Source of the DNA: Parvularcula sp038749595
GTDB lineage: Bacteria > Pseudomonadota > Alphaproteobacteria > Caulobacterales > Parvularculaceae
Length of the DNA stretch: 64,000 nucleotides
Direction of reading: 5' to 3'
Assembly: GCA_038749595.1 (NCBI GenBank)
Contig: JBCDHW010000001.1
Coordinates: forward strand, 62,001-126,000
Each line of letters opens with the position of its first letter. Position 1 is the stretch's first letter. Shown one piece after another: positions 41,852-49,916 of this stretch. The notes under the pieces were generated by a model. That model saw only the letters and a program-made list of their open reading frames with translations. It was not told where the DNA came from and did not search any database. A program made the translations under genes and the position numbers.

Positions 41852-42499
41852 CTACGCCGCGTTGGCAGCTGATCTTACGGCTGCGATATCGCGCTCATCG
41901 AGAATTGGGTACTCGGCAATGATCTGTTCGTCAGTGTAGCCTTCATCGATGAAGGCTTGGATGCTGGAGACCGGTATTCGCGTACCGGCGATTGTTGGTT
42001 TCGCGCCTACAATGTTTCGCTGGCCCGCTGAGATTTCGCCAATGGTATGAGGATTCCGTTGACGTAGTTGTCGCACATCTTGCTCAAGTCCTTCACTGAC
42101 TACGCGAAGGGGGATGTTAAATACCAATTGTTGGGATTCGGCGTCTTCAAGTTTGCCAGTCTCGGCGTTCTTTAGAACAACCTTTTTGTTCAGAACAAAC
42201 AGGGTTGTCTTGGCCCAAAGGTCGTCGCCGAGTTCGATAAGCTTCTTCTTGACCCGCCTCAGGTGTTGAAGCGGTACCTTCGATTCATTGCGCAAAGTAT
42301 TCAGTATGCGGAGTGAGGCGAGGTCTCTGAAGGAGTAGATACGGCTGTTCGCAACCCGTCTGTTTGGCTCTGCAAACGATGGGTGAAAAAACCCAGTTTT
42401 GTCCCAGTTCTGTAGTTGACGCGCCGATACACCAGTAAGCTTTTCAGCCTGCTGGAGGGTAAACGTTGCGATAACTTCTGAGCTCTTTGGCCGCTTCAT
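41852..42499 (-). CDS. MerR-type HTH plus DUF433 antitoxin candidate
   Basis: 215 aa. Residues about 12-75 form a MerR-like winged helix (TLQQAEKLTGVSARQLQNW ... RIYSFRDLASLRIL). The C-terminal part (from about 150) is DUF433 (KPTIAGTRIPVSSIQAFIDEGYTDEQIIAEYP). Most DUF433 antitoxins are about 75-100 aa; this one carries its own DNA-binding head. Located just before the DUF5615 gene. An inverted repeat upstream could be its operator. Confidence 0.75.
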   Translation of the reverse strand: MKRPKSSEVIATFTLQQAEKLTGVSARQLQNWDKTGFFHPSFAEPNRRVANSRIYSFRDLASLRILNTLRNESKVPLQHLRRVKKKLIELGDDLWAKTTLFVLNKKVVLKNAETGKLEDAESQQLVFNIPLRVVSEGLEQDVRQLRQRNPHTIGEISAGQRNIVGAKPTIAGTRIPVSSIQAFIDEGYTDEQIIAEYPILDERDIAAVRSAANAA

Positions 42500-42517
42500 G
42501 CTGATAAGATATTATTT

Positions 42518-42579
42518 TTGGTCAGGTTTGGGAAGACACCGGGGCGTGCGCTTAGCATAACTTCAACTGACCTAACCAA
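42518..42579. promoter_or_regulatory. Candidate operator of the toxin-antitoxin pair
   Basis: TTGGTCAGGT (42518-42527) and ACCTAACCAA (42570-42579) are inverted with one mismatch. They bracket the promoter region 19-80 bases before the antitoxin start; the distal arm overlaps the end of ygfZ. Fits autoregulation by the MerR-type head. Confidence 0.35.
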
Positions 42580-43372
42580 GGTAAGCCTGCTTCCTCACCT
42601 TGAACCTGAGGTCGAAGCCTTTGTGGAGGGCGAAGACTTCGTCGCCTTGGAGGCGGTCGAGGCGCATGACGGCGAGGCCTTCACCGCCGATCATCGAGGT
42701 GATGGTGCCGACGATGCCTGTGCGCTGGCGCAGGGTGGTGCCGCGGGGGAGGTCGGTGTCGCCGTAGATCTTCAGGGTACGCTTGCGGACTTCGCCTTTG
42801 CGGAACATGCGGCTGGCGACCTCTTGGCCGACGAAGCAGCCTTTTTGGTAATCCACCGCACCCAGAACATCGAGATTGACGTCCATGGCGAAAACGTCCC
42901 CAGACTGATAATCGAGCCCGAACTCGGGGATGCCCAGACGGCGCATCAGGTGGAAGTAGCCGGGGTTGCGCGGGCCAGAGACCATCGGGCCGAGGGTGAA
43001 CCAGCGGCGGCCCAGCCCGTCCATGCGGGGATCTTTGCCGGCATCCTCAGGCGCGTGGCCGTCGGGCGCGACGAAGACCGCACCCGGGACCTTCTCGAAG
43101 GTCGCCTTCGAGCGCATCTTGTACATGTTGAGCTGTTTCGCCAGCGGCGCGCCGCGACCCTGGAACACGTCCAGCAGGAACCCGTTGGTGAGCTTGTGCA
43201 GGAACATCACGTCCATGACTTTGCCCTGAGGGGTCAGCAGGCACGTGAATGTGATATCCCCCGGCTGGCGACCGGTGACGTCCGAGGCGAGAACAGAGTT
43301 GAGGAGCTGCTCGGCGTCCGGGCCCTCCGCATTGATGAGGTCCCGGGCCAGCGCGGTGGGTTTGAAGCTCAT
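42572..43372 (-). CDS. ygfZ: Folate-binding protein YgfZ
   Basis: GcvT-like protein that helps iron-sulfur cluster enzyme maturation. 266 aa. The signature KGCFVGQE (Cys at residue 179) is intact, followed by VASRMFRKGEVRKR. The N-terminal LTPQGKVMDVMFLH is typical. It overlaps the upstream PEGA lipoprotein gene by four bases (ATGA), so ygfZ is downstream in a small operon that starts with csaA/GNAT/metC-side genes on this strand. Confidence 0.93.
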   Translation of the reverse strand: MSFKPTALARDLINAEGPDAEQLLNSVLASDVTGRQPGDITFTCLLTPQGKVMDVMFLHKLTNGFLLDVFQGRGAPLAKQLNMYKMRSKATFEKVPGAVFVAPDGHAPEDAGKDPRMDGLGRRWFTLGPMVSGPRNPGYFHLMRRLGIPEFGLDYQSGDVFAMDVNLDVLGAVDYQKGCFVGQEVASRMFRKGEVRKRTLKIYGDTDLPRGTTLRQRTGIVGTITSMIGGEGLAVMRLDRLQGDEVFALHKGFDLRFKVRKQAYLG

Positions 43373-43710
43373 AGCTCGGGTAAGGTCACCTCCTCGACGG
43401 CCACGCTGCGCCCCACCGGCGTCAGCTCAAAAGCCGTATCCTTTGCCCCAACAGGTATGTTCAGTTTGAGAGGCGCATAGCCTTCTTTCGCAACTAAAAC
43501 TTGAACGAGTTCGGGATAGGTCACCTGGCACGGTGTCCGGCAGACGCCGCCGGGATGGGTGAGAACAGCGCCAACTGGGGCCGTGGAGATGATGGTACCC
43601 ACACTGTCCGGGCGCGCGTCAAAAGCGCGCGCGTAGGTCAAACCCTCTGGTAAATCAACCGTTTCACATGCCGCCAGCGCCAAAGCCGCCACCGCCCATC
43701 GATGTTTCAC
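43369..43710 (-). CDS. PEGA-type lipoprotein
   Basis: 113 aa. N-terminal signal ends in a lipobox (ALAAC, Cys15), so it should be lipid-anchored. The rest (TAPVGAVLTHPGGVCRTPCQVTYPELVQVLVAKEGY) resembles a PEGA repeat, a small surface beta-domain, with a Cys pair. Role unknown. It overlaps ygfZ and metC by four bases each. Confidence 0.75.
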   Translation of the reverse strand: MKHRWAVAALALAACETVDLPEGLTYARAFDARPDSVGTIISTAPVGAVLTHPGGVCRTPCQVTYPELVQVLVAKEGYAPLKLNIPVGAKDTAFELTPVGRSVAVEEVTLPEL

Positions 43711-44870
43711 CGCACTGTCTCCCGCCCAGCTGTCTCAAACGCGTTTGCTAAATCCGCGGTTAAGTCCTCTATCGCTTCCAGGCCTACGTGAAAACGCAGG
43801 AGCTGTCCTGTTTCTTCCCACGGTACCGCGGTTCGGCTGCGGCTGGGCCAGGCGGGGAGGCAGAGGCTCTCGTAGCCGCCCCAGCTGTAGCCGAGGCCGT
43901 AGAGCGACAGGGCGTCGATAAACGCCCTCGTGTAGGCTTCGTCGCCGGTCTGCAAAATCACGGAGAAAAGGGCTGAGGCGCCGGTGAAATCCCGGCGGAA
44001 CAGGGCGTGCTGGGGATGGCTTTCCAAGGCCGGGTGGATGACCCGCGCGACCTCGGGCCGGGCATCGAGCCACTGGGCCAAAGCGATGCCTTGGGTTTCA
44101 TGTTCCCTGAGGCGCGTCGGCAGGGTGCGCAGCCCACGGAGGATTTGGTAGGCATCGTCCGGGGACGTCGCGTTGCCGAGCAAGGTGGCCGTCCGCGCGA
44201 TCCGTCTGCCGACAGTGTCGTTGGCGGAACAGATCGTGCCGAGGAACACGTCGGAGTGCCCGCCCATATATTTCGTAGCACTCTGGATACTGATGGTCGC
44301 GCCGAGAGCGAGCGGTTTGTAGAAGTATCCGGCCCCCCAGGTGTTGTCGATGGAGATTGGCAGATCGCCTGCACCGGCTCGGATCGCGGGAAGGTCTTGG
44401 AGCTCGAACGTGAGGGAGCCTGGGCTCTCGGTGTGGATTAAGACCGTCTCGTCACGGATCAAATCCTTGATGCCTTCGCCGATCAGCGGATCAAAATAGC
44501 GGATCGAGACGCCCCGGGGCGCGAGGTAGAAATCACAAAAGCTGCGCACAGGATCGTAAGCTGTGTCCGTGACGAGAATATCGGCGCCTGGCTCAGCAAA
44601 GGTCGCCAGGGTTAGGTTGATTGCAGAGAGTCCCGAGGAGGTGAGGGTGACGTTATCGCCGCCTTCGAGCAGGCCCACCGCTTTTTTGAGCTCAGTGTGG
44701 ATCGAGGTGCCGTGCCGCCCGTAATACATCGGCCGGTTCTTCGCGACGAAGCTGTCATAGCTGTTGAAGAGCACCGTGGAGCCGCGCTCGACAGAGGGAT
44801 TGACCATCCGTACACCGAGGGACGGTCGGGCGTCGTGGCAGAGCTTGGTGTCGTCCTTCATCCGTGCCAT
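43707..44870 (-). CDS. metC: Cystathionine beta-lyase
   Basis: PLP enzyme that cleaves cystathionine to homocysteine in methionine synthesis. 387 aa. PLP site: SIQSATKYMGGHSDVFLGTI with the Schiff-base Lys. Other marks: YYGRHGTSIHTELKKAVGLLEGG and the C-terminal GYSWGGYESL, which favours beta-lyase MetC over gamma-synthase. It overlaps the GNAT gene start-side by 13 bases and the PEGA gene by four. Confidence 0.9.
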   Translation of the reverse strand: MARMKDDTKLCHDARPSLGVRMVNPSVERGSTVLFNSYDSFVAKNRPMYYGRHGTSIHTELKKAVGLLEGGDNVTLTSSGLSAINLTLATFAEPGADILVTDTAYDPVRSFCDFYLAPRGVSIRYFDPLIGEGIKDLIRDETVLIHTESPGSLTFELQDLPAIRAGAGDLPISIDNTWGAGYFYKPLALGATISIQSATKYMGGHSDVFLGTICSANDTVGRRIARTATLLGNATSPDDAYQILRGLRTLPTRLREHETQGIALAQWLDARPEVARVIHPALESHPQHALFRRDFTGASALFSVILQTGDEAYTRAFIDALSLYGLGYSWGGYESLCLPAWPSRSRTAVPWEETGQLLRFHVGLEAIEDLTADLANAFETAGRETVR

Positions 44871-45400
44871 TCGATCACCCCGGTCGCGCGGTCGTAGAGA
44901 GAGAAACCTTCGCGTTGGTAGAGTTGGAGCGCGCGGGGGCTATCGAGGGTGCAGGTTTCGATGATGACCCGCGGTTTGCGCATTTGCCATGCCAGCTCGG
45001 TGATCTCGCGGAAGAACCAGCGCCCGAGGCCTTGGCCTTGTACCTCGGGCAGGAGGCCGAAGAACTTGATCGCGGCGTGATCGCTCTCGCGGGAATCGAC
45101 CTCTCCGAAGCCAACAGGCGAACCTTCCGCATAAAGAACGTATATGGCGATATTGGGATCGTTGATGATCGCCGAAAGCTCCGTATCCGGCATGTAGCGG
45201 CGGGAGATCCAGCGATGCGGCTCGCCCACACCGTTGAACAAGAACCGGTAGAACGCGAGGGGCGGCTTCTCCGCGCGCATGATCGCCAGCTTGCGCGCGG
45301 GGACGGGCAGAGGGGTCTGCATCCGCTGCATCGTTTGCTCGAGATAGTGGATCGTGACGCTGTGCCGTTCGAGCGGCGCAGGTCGTTTTGATGCGCTCAT
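44858..45400 (-). CDS. GNAT family N-acetyltransferase
   Basis: 180 aa. Acetyl-CoA-binding motif A: FFGLLPEVQGQGLGRWFFREI, then a C-terminal ETCTLDSPRALQLYQREGF as in GNAT enzymes. Substrate unknown. It overlaps csaA upstream by four bases and metC downstream by 13, so it is part of a coupled run cysK-small ORF-csaA-GNAT-metC-PEGA-ygfZ. Confidence 0.88.
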   Translation of the reverse strand: MSASKRPAPLERHSVTIHYLEQTMQRMQTPLPVPARKLAIMRAEKPPLAFYRFLFNGVGEPHRWISRRYMPDTELSAIINDPNIAIYVLYAEGSPVGFGEVDSRESDHAAIKFFGLLPEVQGQGLGRWFFREITELAWQMRKPRVIIETCTLDSPRALQLYQREGFSLYDRATGVIEWHG

Positions 45401-45756
45401 GCCATCCTCTTGCCGTTCGGCACGCTGGTATCCGGACCGGCCAAAACGACCGCGCCGTTGTCATCCTCAAATCCCAAGACCAGCACTTCGGAGCGGAAGG
45501 GGCCGATTTGCCGGGGCGGGAAATTGACGACGGCCATGACTTGTTTGCCGATCAGATTTTCGGGTTCGTAGTGGACTGTGATTTGGGCTGAGCTCTTCTT
45601 TGTACCGATGGTTTCGCCAAAGTCGATCCAGAGCTTGATCGCGGGCTTGCGGGCCTCTGGAAATGGCTGCGCGTCGGTGATCGTCCCGACACGGATGTCG
45701 ACGGCCATGAAGGTGTCAAAGGTCGTTTCATCCGTAGGCGGCGGATTCGGGCTCAT
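45397..45756 (-). CDS. csaA: tRNA-binding / chaperone-like protein CsaA
   Basis: Small tRNA-binding (EMAP/TRBD-fold) protein related to the Bacillus secretion chaperone CsaA. 119 aa from ATG 45756. Motifs: FMAVDIRVGTITDAQPFPEARKPAIKLWIDFG, SAQITVHYEPENLIGKQVMAVVNFPPRQIGP, and VLVLGFEDDNGAVVL. Its start overlaps the stop of the small upstream ORF by four bases. Confidence 0.92.
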   Translation of the reverse strand: MSPNPPPTDETTFDTFMAVDIRVGTITDAQPFPEARKPAIKLWIDFGETIGTKKSSAQITVHYEPENLIGKQVMAVVNFPPRQIGPFRSEVLVLGFEDDNGAVVLAGPDTSVPNGKRMA

Positions 45757-45917
45757 GACCGCCTCCGCGTGATGATCCAGAGCGCGCCGCCATTGACGGC
45801 CCATAGGACCGAGAGCGTCTGCCAAAGGCCGGCAACCGTGTCGCGGGCCAGCACGAGCCAGAGGCCAAGGACGCCGCCCCATAAAAACCAGATCATGATC
45901 GAGAGGCGCCAGATCAT
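45753..45917 (-). CDS. Small Trp-rich membrane protein
   Basis: 54 aa with two hydrophobic stretches and seven Trp; ends ITRRRS, positive-inside. Start ATG 45917 is five bases after the cysK stop side, and the stop overlaps the csaA ATG (ATGA), which supports real translation within the operon. Too short for family assignment. Confidence 0.55.
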   Translation of the reverse strand: MIWRLSIMIWFLWGGVLGLWLVLARDTVAGLWQTLSVLWAVNGGALWIITRRRS

Positions 45918-45921
45918 CCGC

Positions 45922-46908
45922 CTACACCAGCCAATCGGGCACGGGCAGATCCTTCTCGCGCAGGAACGCTGGGTTGAAGAGCTTGGATTGGTAGCGGTTG
46001 CCGTAGTCGCAGAGGATGGTGACGATCGTGTGGCCGGGGCCCATCTCCTTGGCGAGCCGGATCGCCCCTGCGATATTGATGCCCGCGGACCCGCCAAGGC
46101 ACATGCCTTCTTCTTTGGTCAGTGCAAAGATGATGTTGAGGGCTTCGGCGTCGGCGATCCGGAACGCTTCGTCGAAGCTGACGCCTTCGAGGTTGGCGGT
46201 GACGCGCCCTTGGCCGATCCCTTCCATCACGGACGAGCCCTCGGCCTCGAGTTCGCCGGTTTTGACCCAGGAGAACAGCTTAGCGCCGTGGGGGTCGGTG
46301 AGGGCAACTTTCACCGCGGGGCTGCGTTCTTTGAGGGCCATAGCGACGCCCGCCAAGGTGCCTCCTGACCCGACGGCGCAGGTGAAGCCGTCGACCTTAC
46401 CGTCCGTACCCTGCCAAATTTCAGGGCCCGTGGTGCGGTAGTGGGCGTTGCGGTTCGCCACGTTGTCGAATTGGTTGGCCCAGATGGCGTTGTCGGTCTC
46501 CTCGGCCACGCGGCGGGAATAATGCACGTAGTTGTTGGGGTTGGCGTAGGGGACGGCGTCGACCTCGATCAGCTCGCCGCCCAGGAGCCGGATGGCGTCC
46601 TTTTTCTCCTGGCTTTGGGTGCGCGGCATGACGATGCGGACGTTATAGCCCTTTGCCTTGCCCACCATGCAAAGGCCGATGCCGGTGTTCCCCGCGGTGC
46701 CTTCGACGATGGTGCCGCCGGGCTGGAGCGAGCCGTCGGCTTCGGCCGCTTCGATGATTCCGAGGGCAGCGCGGTCCTTCACCGACTGGCCGGGGTTCAG
46801 GAACTCCGCCTTGCCGAGGATCGTGCAGCCGGTCTCCTCGGACGCGCGCTGAAGCTTGATGAGCGGGGTATCGCCAATGGCGTCGAGGACGGTGGGGTGT
46901 ATGGTCAT
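45922..46908 (-). CDS. cysK: Cysteine synthase A
   Basis: O-acetylserine sulfhydrylase, last step of cysteine synthesis. 328 aa. PLP-lysine K44 in NPGQSVKDRAALG, substrate loop EGTAGNTGIGL, and PLP phosphate site AVGSGGTLAGVA. It heads a same-strand run that also holds metC, linking cysteine and methionine metabolism. Terminator-like hairpin lies upstream at 46997-47031. Confidence 0.94.
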   Translation of the reverse strand: MTIHPTVLDAIGDTPLIKLQRASEETGCTILGKAEFLNPGQSVKDRAALGIIEAAEADGSLQPGGTIVEGTAGNTGIGLCMVGKAKGYNVRIVMPRTQSQEKKDAIRLLGGELIEVDAVPYANPNNYVHYSRRVAEETDNAIWANQFDNVANRNAHYRTTGPEIWQGTDGKVDGFTCAVGSGGTLAGVAMALKERSPAVKVALTDPHGAKLFSWVKTGELEAEGSSVMEGIGQGRVTANLEGVSFDEAFRIADAEALNIIFALTKEEGMCLGGSAGINIAGAIRLAKEMGPGHTIVTILCDYGNRYQSKLFNPAFLREKDLPVPDWLV

Positions 46909-46996
46909 GGGAGGGACTTAAGCCGCGCGCGCAGCAGAGAGAAGGCCCTCCCGAAAGCGTGTAGCGTTGGCTGCAGTTGATCGCGGCGCAAACGAG

Positions 46997-47031
46997 AAAA
47001 CCCCAGATGCGGTGGGCGCATCTGGGGTTTT
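46997..47031. terminator. Bidirectional terminator between VPLPA gene 4 and cysK
   Basis: A 14-bp perfect stem AAAACCCCAGATGC / GCATCTGGGGTTTT with a seven-base loop. On the minus strand it lies 42 bases after the VPLPA gene 4 stop and before cysK. Confidence 0.85.
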
Positions 47032-47072
47032 CGTTTTCAGCAAAACCTCGAGCTCAGGGGCTGAGGCGAAGC

Positions 47073-47768
47073 TTAGGTGCGGCGACGCCGGGCGGCGAAG
47101 GCGGCGAGTGCCGAGCCCATCAGCAGCACACCGCCGGGGACCGGGACGGTCGTGGTGAGCAGCGCATCGCTAAGCGTGAAGTCGACGCCGTCTTCTGGCG
47201 ACGAATAGCCGAAGACGATGGCATCAATGTCCGTAAGATCGACGCTGCCGGCAAAGTCCGCGATGTCGACGAGGATTTCGAGATCACCTTCTTCGATGTC
47301 GAACATCACGGTGTGGGTCATCTCGGACATGGTGCCGATGCCGCTGATCAGCGTCAGGCTGGCGTCGACGGCGTCTGAGTTTGACGAAACCGAACCGTTT
47401 TCGACGTTGGCTTTGAACGCTGCCATGCCGGTGAGGTCGAGGCCGCCAGCGGGGTTGGTCAGCTCCCAACGGATGAAGCCGGTGGTGTTGTTCGAGGCGC
47501 CGGAGTTCACCGTCAGGCGGTCATTGCCGATGAAGATGTTGTCGCCGAGCGCTTCATCGGTGGAGACGGACAGCGTCCGGGTGAAGGCGATCATGTCCGG
47601 TGAGGTGTACATGTCGGACATCACAGCGCTGTCCACCAGGCCAGAGACGGGGACGCCCGCCGAGATCATTTGGTCGAAATCGTCGATGATCATCGATGCT
47701 GCGTGAGCGCCAGATGCGAGGAGTGAGGTAGCAGCGACGGCTGCCAGCGTGGTCTTGAGTTTTAACAT
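47073..47768 (-). CDS. Secreted VPLPA/PEP-CTERM-type protein 4
   Basis: Fourth exported protein with the sorting tail, 231 aa from ATG 47768. Signal peptide MLKLKTTLAAVAATSLLASGAHA. Mature part: acidic, beta-rich (SMIIDDFDQMISAGVPVSG; RWELTNPAGGLDLTGMAAF). Tail: TVPVPGGV, hydrophobic LLMGSALAAF, basic AARRRRT. Single gene between two strong terminators. Function unknown; surface or matrix role inferred from the tail. Confidence 0.85.
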   Translation of the reverse strand: MLKLKTTLAAVAATSLLASGAHAASMIIDDFDQMISAGVPVSGLVDSAVMSDMYTSPDMIAFTRTLSVSTDEALGDNIFIGNDRLTVNSGASNNTTGFIRWELTNPAGGLDLTGMAAFKANVENGSVSSNSDAVDASLTLISGIGTMSEMTHTVMFDIEEGDLEILVDIADFAGSVDLTDIDAIVFGYSSPEDGVDFTLSDALLTTTVPVPGGVLLMGSALAAFAARRRRT

Positions 47769-47950
47769 TGTGGGGTTCCCTGAGAAGGATTGCTTTAGTG
47801 AAGTTATCACATCACATAAAACGGAAAGCGTCAAATTTTAGATAAACACAAGGTAAACGGTGCGCGGCGGTGCGCGATGCACGCGTCGGGAGAAAAATTC
47901 TCTTATTGATTTCAGTAGACTGAGGCGAATTCGCGTCTGCCGGTTCGCCT

Positions 47951-48000
47951 AAAAAAAACGGCTCGGCCGCCTTCATCAGGCGTTAACCGAGCCGCTTTTT
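47951..48000. terminator. Bidirectional terminator after the peptidoglycan-binding protein gene
   Basis: CGGCTCGG (47959-47966) / CCGAGCCG (47987-47994) with an inner GCC/GGC stem, As on the left and Ts on the right. On the minus strand it follows the stop at 48019 by 18 bases and ends in an eight-T run. Confidence 0.85.
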
Positions 48001-48018
48001 CAAAAAAAGTTTGGTAAA

Positions 48019-48630
48019 TTATTGAGGCGCGTTGCCTGTGTAGAGCGCGATTAAGGTTGCTGAGTCCGGGAAACCGTTCTCGGGAAGACCTTTCGATTTT
48101 TGGAACCCGCGGATCGCAGCCGCCGTTCCCGGGCCGAAATCACCGTCGACGACGAGCGACTGGCCGGCTTCGGACAGCTTCTGTTGAATTTCGCGAACGA
48201 CGGAGGGGTAGAGGAGACCTTGCTGCTCGCCGACTTCGATCTTCGTCAGTTGTTGCGCGGTGGTCAGGCGCGAGCTGCCGAGCACTTGCACGACGCCGTT
48301 GGCTGCGGCTGCGATCGGTTGCTCAGGGTTTTGCGCGCAGCTGCGGGCTAGGAGGTTGGCGAGGATGCCGTCGGTTTGCCAGGTGACGAGGTCATAGGTG
48401 TCGTCAATGAACGCGTTGGCGGCGGAGATATAGCCGGTGAGCCAAACCAGGGGCATTGTCGCGGCCTGGGGGTCTTGTTGGAGTTGTTCTAGGAAGATCT
48501 TGCACGGAATGAGCCCAGGGCCCTTCGGTGCGAACCGTCCCTCAGCGTCTCCAGCAGATGCAGTTTGCGTCATCGCTGCTGCGCAAAGCGCCACTGTCCC
48601 CAACCTGCGGAGAACCTTAGATACGACCAT
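48019..48630 (-). CDS. Secreted protein with HdeA-like region and C-terminal peptidoglycan-binding domain
   Basis: 203 aa. Signal peptide MVVSKVLRRLGTVALCAAAMTQTASA. Residues about 38-110 resemble the acid-stress HdeA fold (IPCKIFLEQL ... WLTGYISAANAF ... LARSCAQNP) with its Cys pair. Residues about 140-200 are a PG_binding_1 domain (VREIQQKLSEAGQSLVVDGDFGPGTAAAIRGFQ). Probably a periplasmic wall-bound stress or assembly factor. Ends at a good terminator. Confidence 0.75.
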   Translation of the reverse strand: MVVSKVLRRLGTVALCAAAMTQTASAGDAEGRFAPKGPGLIPCKIFLEQLQQDPQAATMPLVWLTGYISAANAFIDDTYDLVTWQTDGILANLLARSCAQNPEQPIAAAANGVVQVLGSSRLTTAQQLTKIEVGEQQGLLYPSVVREIQQKLSEAGQSLVVDGDFGPGTAAAIRGFQKSKGLPENGFPDSATLIALYTGNAPQ

Positions 48631-48755
48631 TGTTGGTTAACCCTTCGTTTTTCAGTTAAACTGTAACGGCCGCGTTCTGTGCTCGCAACCATGCACTTCT
48701 TTCAAAGCATTTATGCCCTGTTCCATCGAGAGCTGACCTGCATTATCTCGGGCCA

Positions 48756-49916
48756 ATGTCCATGCTCACGATGAAAGAGATTTCAGATAACCTCGACCTC
48801 GGCGTGCCGAAAGGTGCCCGGGTGGTCGTTGCGATGTCCGGCGGTGTGGATAGCTCGGTGACTGCAGCGCTGGTCAGCGCGGCCGGTTATGACGCTGTGG
48901 GCATTACGCTGCAGCTCTATGACCACGGGGTCGCTGTGCAGAAGAAAGGCGCGTGCTGTGCGGGGCAGGATATTGCCGACGCGCGCGCCGTCTCCGAGCA
49001 ACTGGGCATCCCGCACTATGTGCTGGATTACGAAGATCGGTTTTCCGAAAGCGTTATGGACGATTTCGCCGATACGTATCTTTCGGGTGCGACGCCCATC
49101 CCCTGTGTCCGGTGCAATCAGTCAGTGAAGTTCAAGGACCTTCTGACCACGGCCCGGGATTTGGGCGCCGAAGCGATGGCGACGGGGCACTATATACGGC
49201 GGCTCGATGGACCGGGCGGGGCGGAGCTTCACCGCGCCGAGGATAGCGGGAAAGACCAGAGCTATTTTCTGTTCGCAACGACCCGTGCGCAGCTCGACTT
49301 CTTGCGCTTCCCGCTCGGCGGGTTCCCGAAGAGCCAAACCCGGGCGCTGGCGGAAGAAATGGGGCTGGAGGTGGCTGATAAGCCGGACAGCCAAGACATT
49401 TGCTTTGTGCCGGAAGGGAAATACACGGCCGTCGTCGAGCGGCTTCGTCCGGGTGCGTCGGAACCGGGCGAGATCGTCGACCGGGCGGGCAATGTTCTCG
49501 GACGGCATGCGGGGGTGATCCACTATACGGTGGGTCAACGCCGCGGCTTGGGCATCGGTGGCCAGGAGACGCCGCTTTATGTCGTGGGCCTGAACGCCGA
49601 GGATCGCCGGGTCATTGTTGGCCCGCAAGAAGCGCTCCTGACGGCGCGGGTGCGCTTGAAGGAGGTCAACTGGATTGGCGCTTCGGACGGGTTGCCCGAG
49701 GCCTTGGACGTGCGCGTGAAGCTGCGCTCGACGCGGCCGCCTGCGCCTGCGCGGCTGGGCTGTGACCGGGAAGGCGCGTTTGTGGATCTCGAAGTTCCCG
49801 AAGCGGGGGTCGCGCCGGGGCAAGCGTGTGTCTTTTATGATGTGGGTTCGACCCGGGTGCTGGGCGGCGGCTGGATCGCGCGGACGGAGCCTGCTGCCGA
49901 GAGCGCTGCGGCTTAG
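48756..49916 (+). CDS. mnmA: tRNA 2-thiouridine(34) synthase MnmA
   Basis: Thiolates U34 of Lys, Glu and Gln tRNAs. 386 aa. ATP P-loop SGGVDSS at residues 28-34; Cys pair PCVRCN at 117 and 120; SQDICFVPEGKY and HYTVGQRRGLGIGG also match. Start ATG 48756; ATG 48762 is an alternative. Convergent with the serine hydrolase at 49913: the stops overlap in TTAG. Confidence 0.96.
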   Translation: MSMLTMKEISDNLDLGVPKGARVVVAMSGGVDSSVTAALVSAAGYDAVGITLQLYDHGVAVQKKGACCAGQDIADARAVSEQLGIPHYVLDYEDRFSESVMDDFADTYLSGATPIPCVRCNQSVKFKDLLTTARDLGAEAMATGHYIRRLDGPGGAELHRAEDSGKDQSYFLFATTRAQLDFLRFPLGGFPKSQTRALAEEMGLEVADKPDSQDICFVPEGKYTAVVERLRPGASEPGEIVDRAGNVLGRHAGVIHYTVGQRRGLGIGGQETPLYVVGLNAEDRRVIVGPQEALLTARVRLKEVNWIGASDGLPEALDVRVKLRSTRPPAPARLGCDREGAFVDLEVPEAGVAPGQACVFYDVGSTRVLGGGWIARTEPAAESAAA

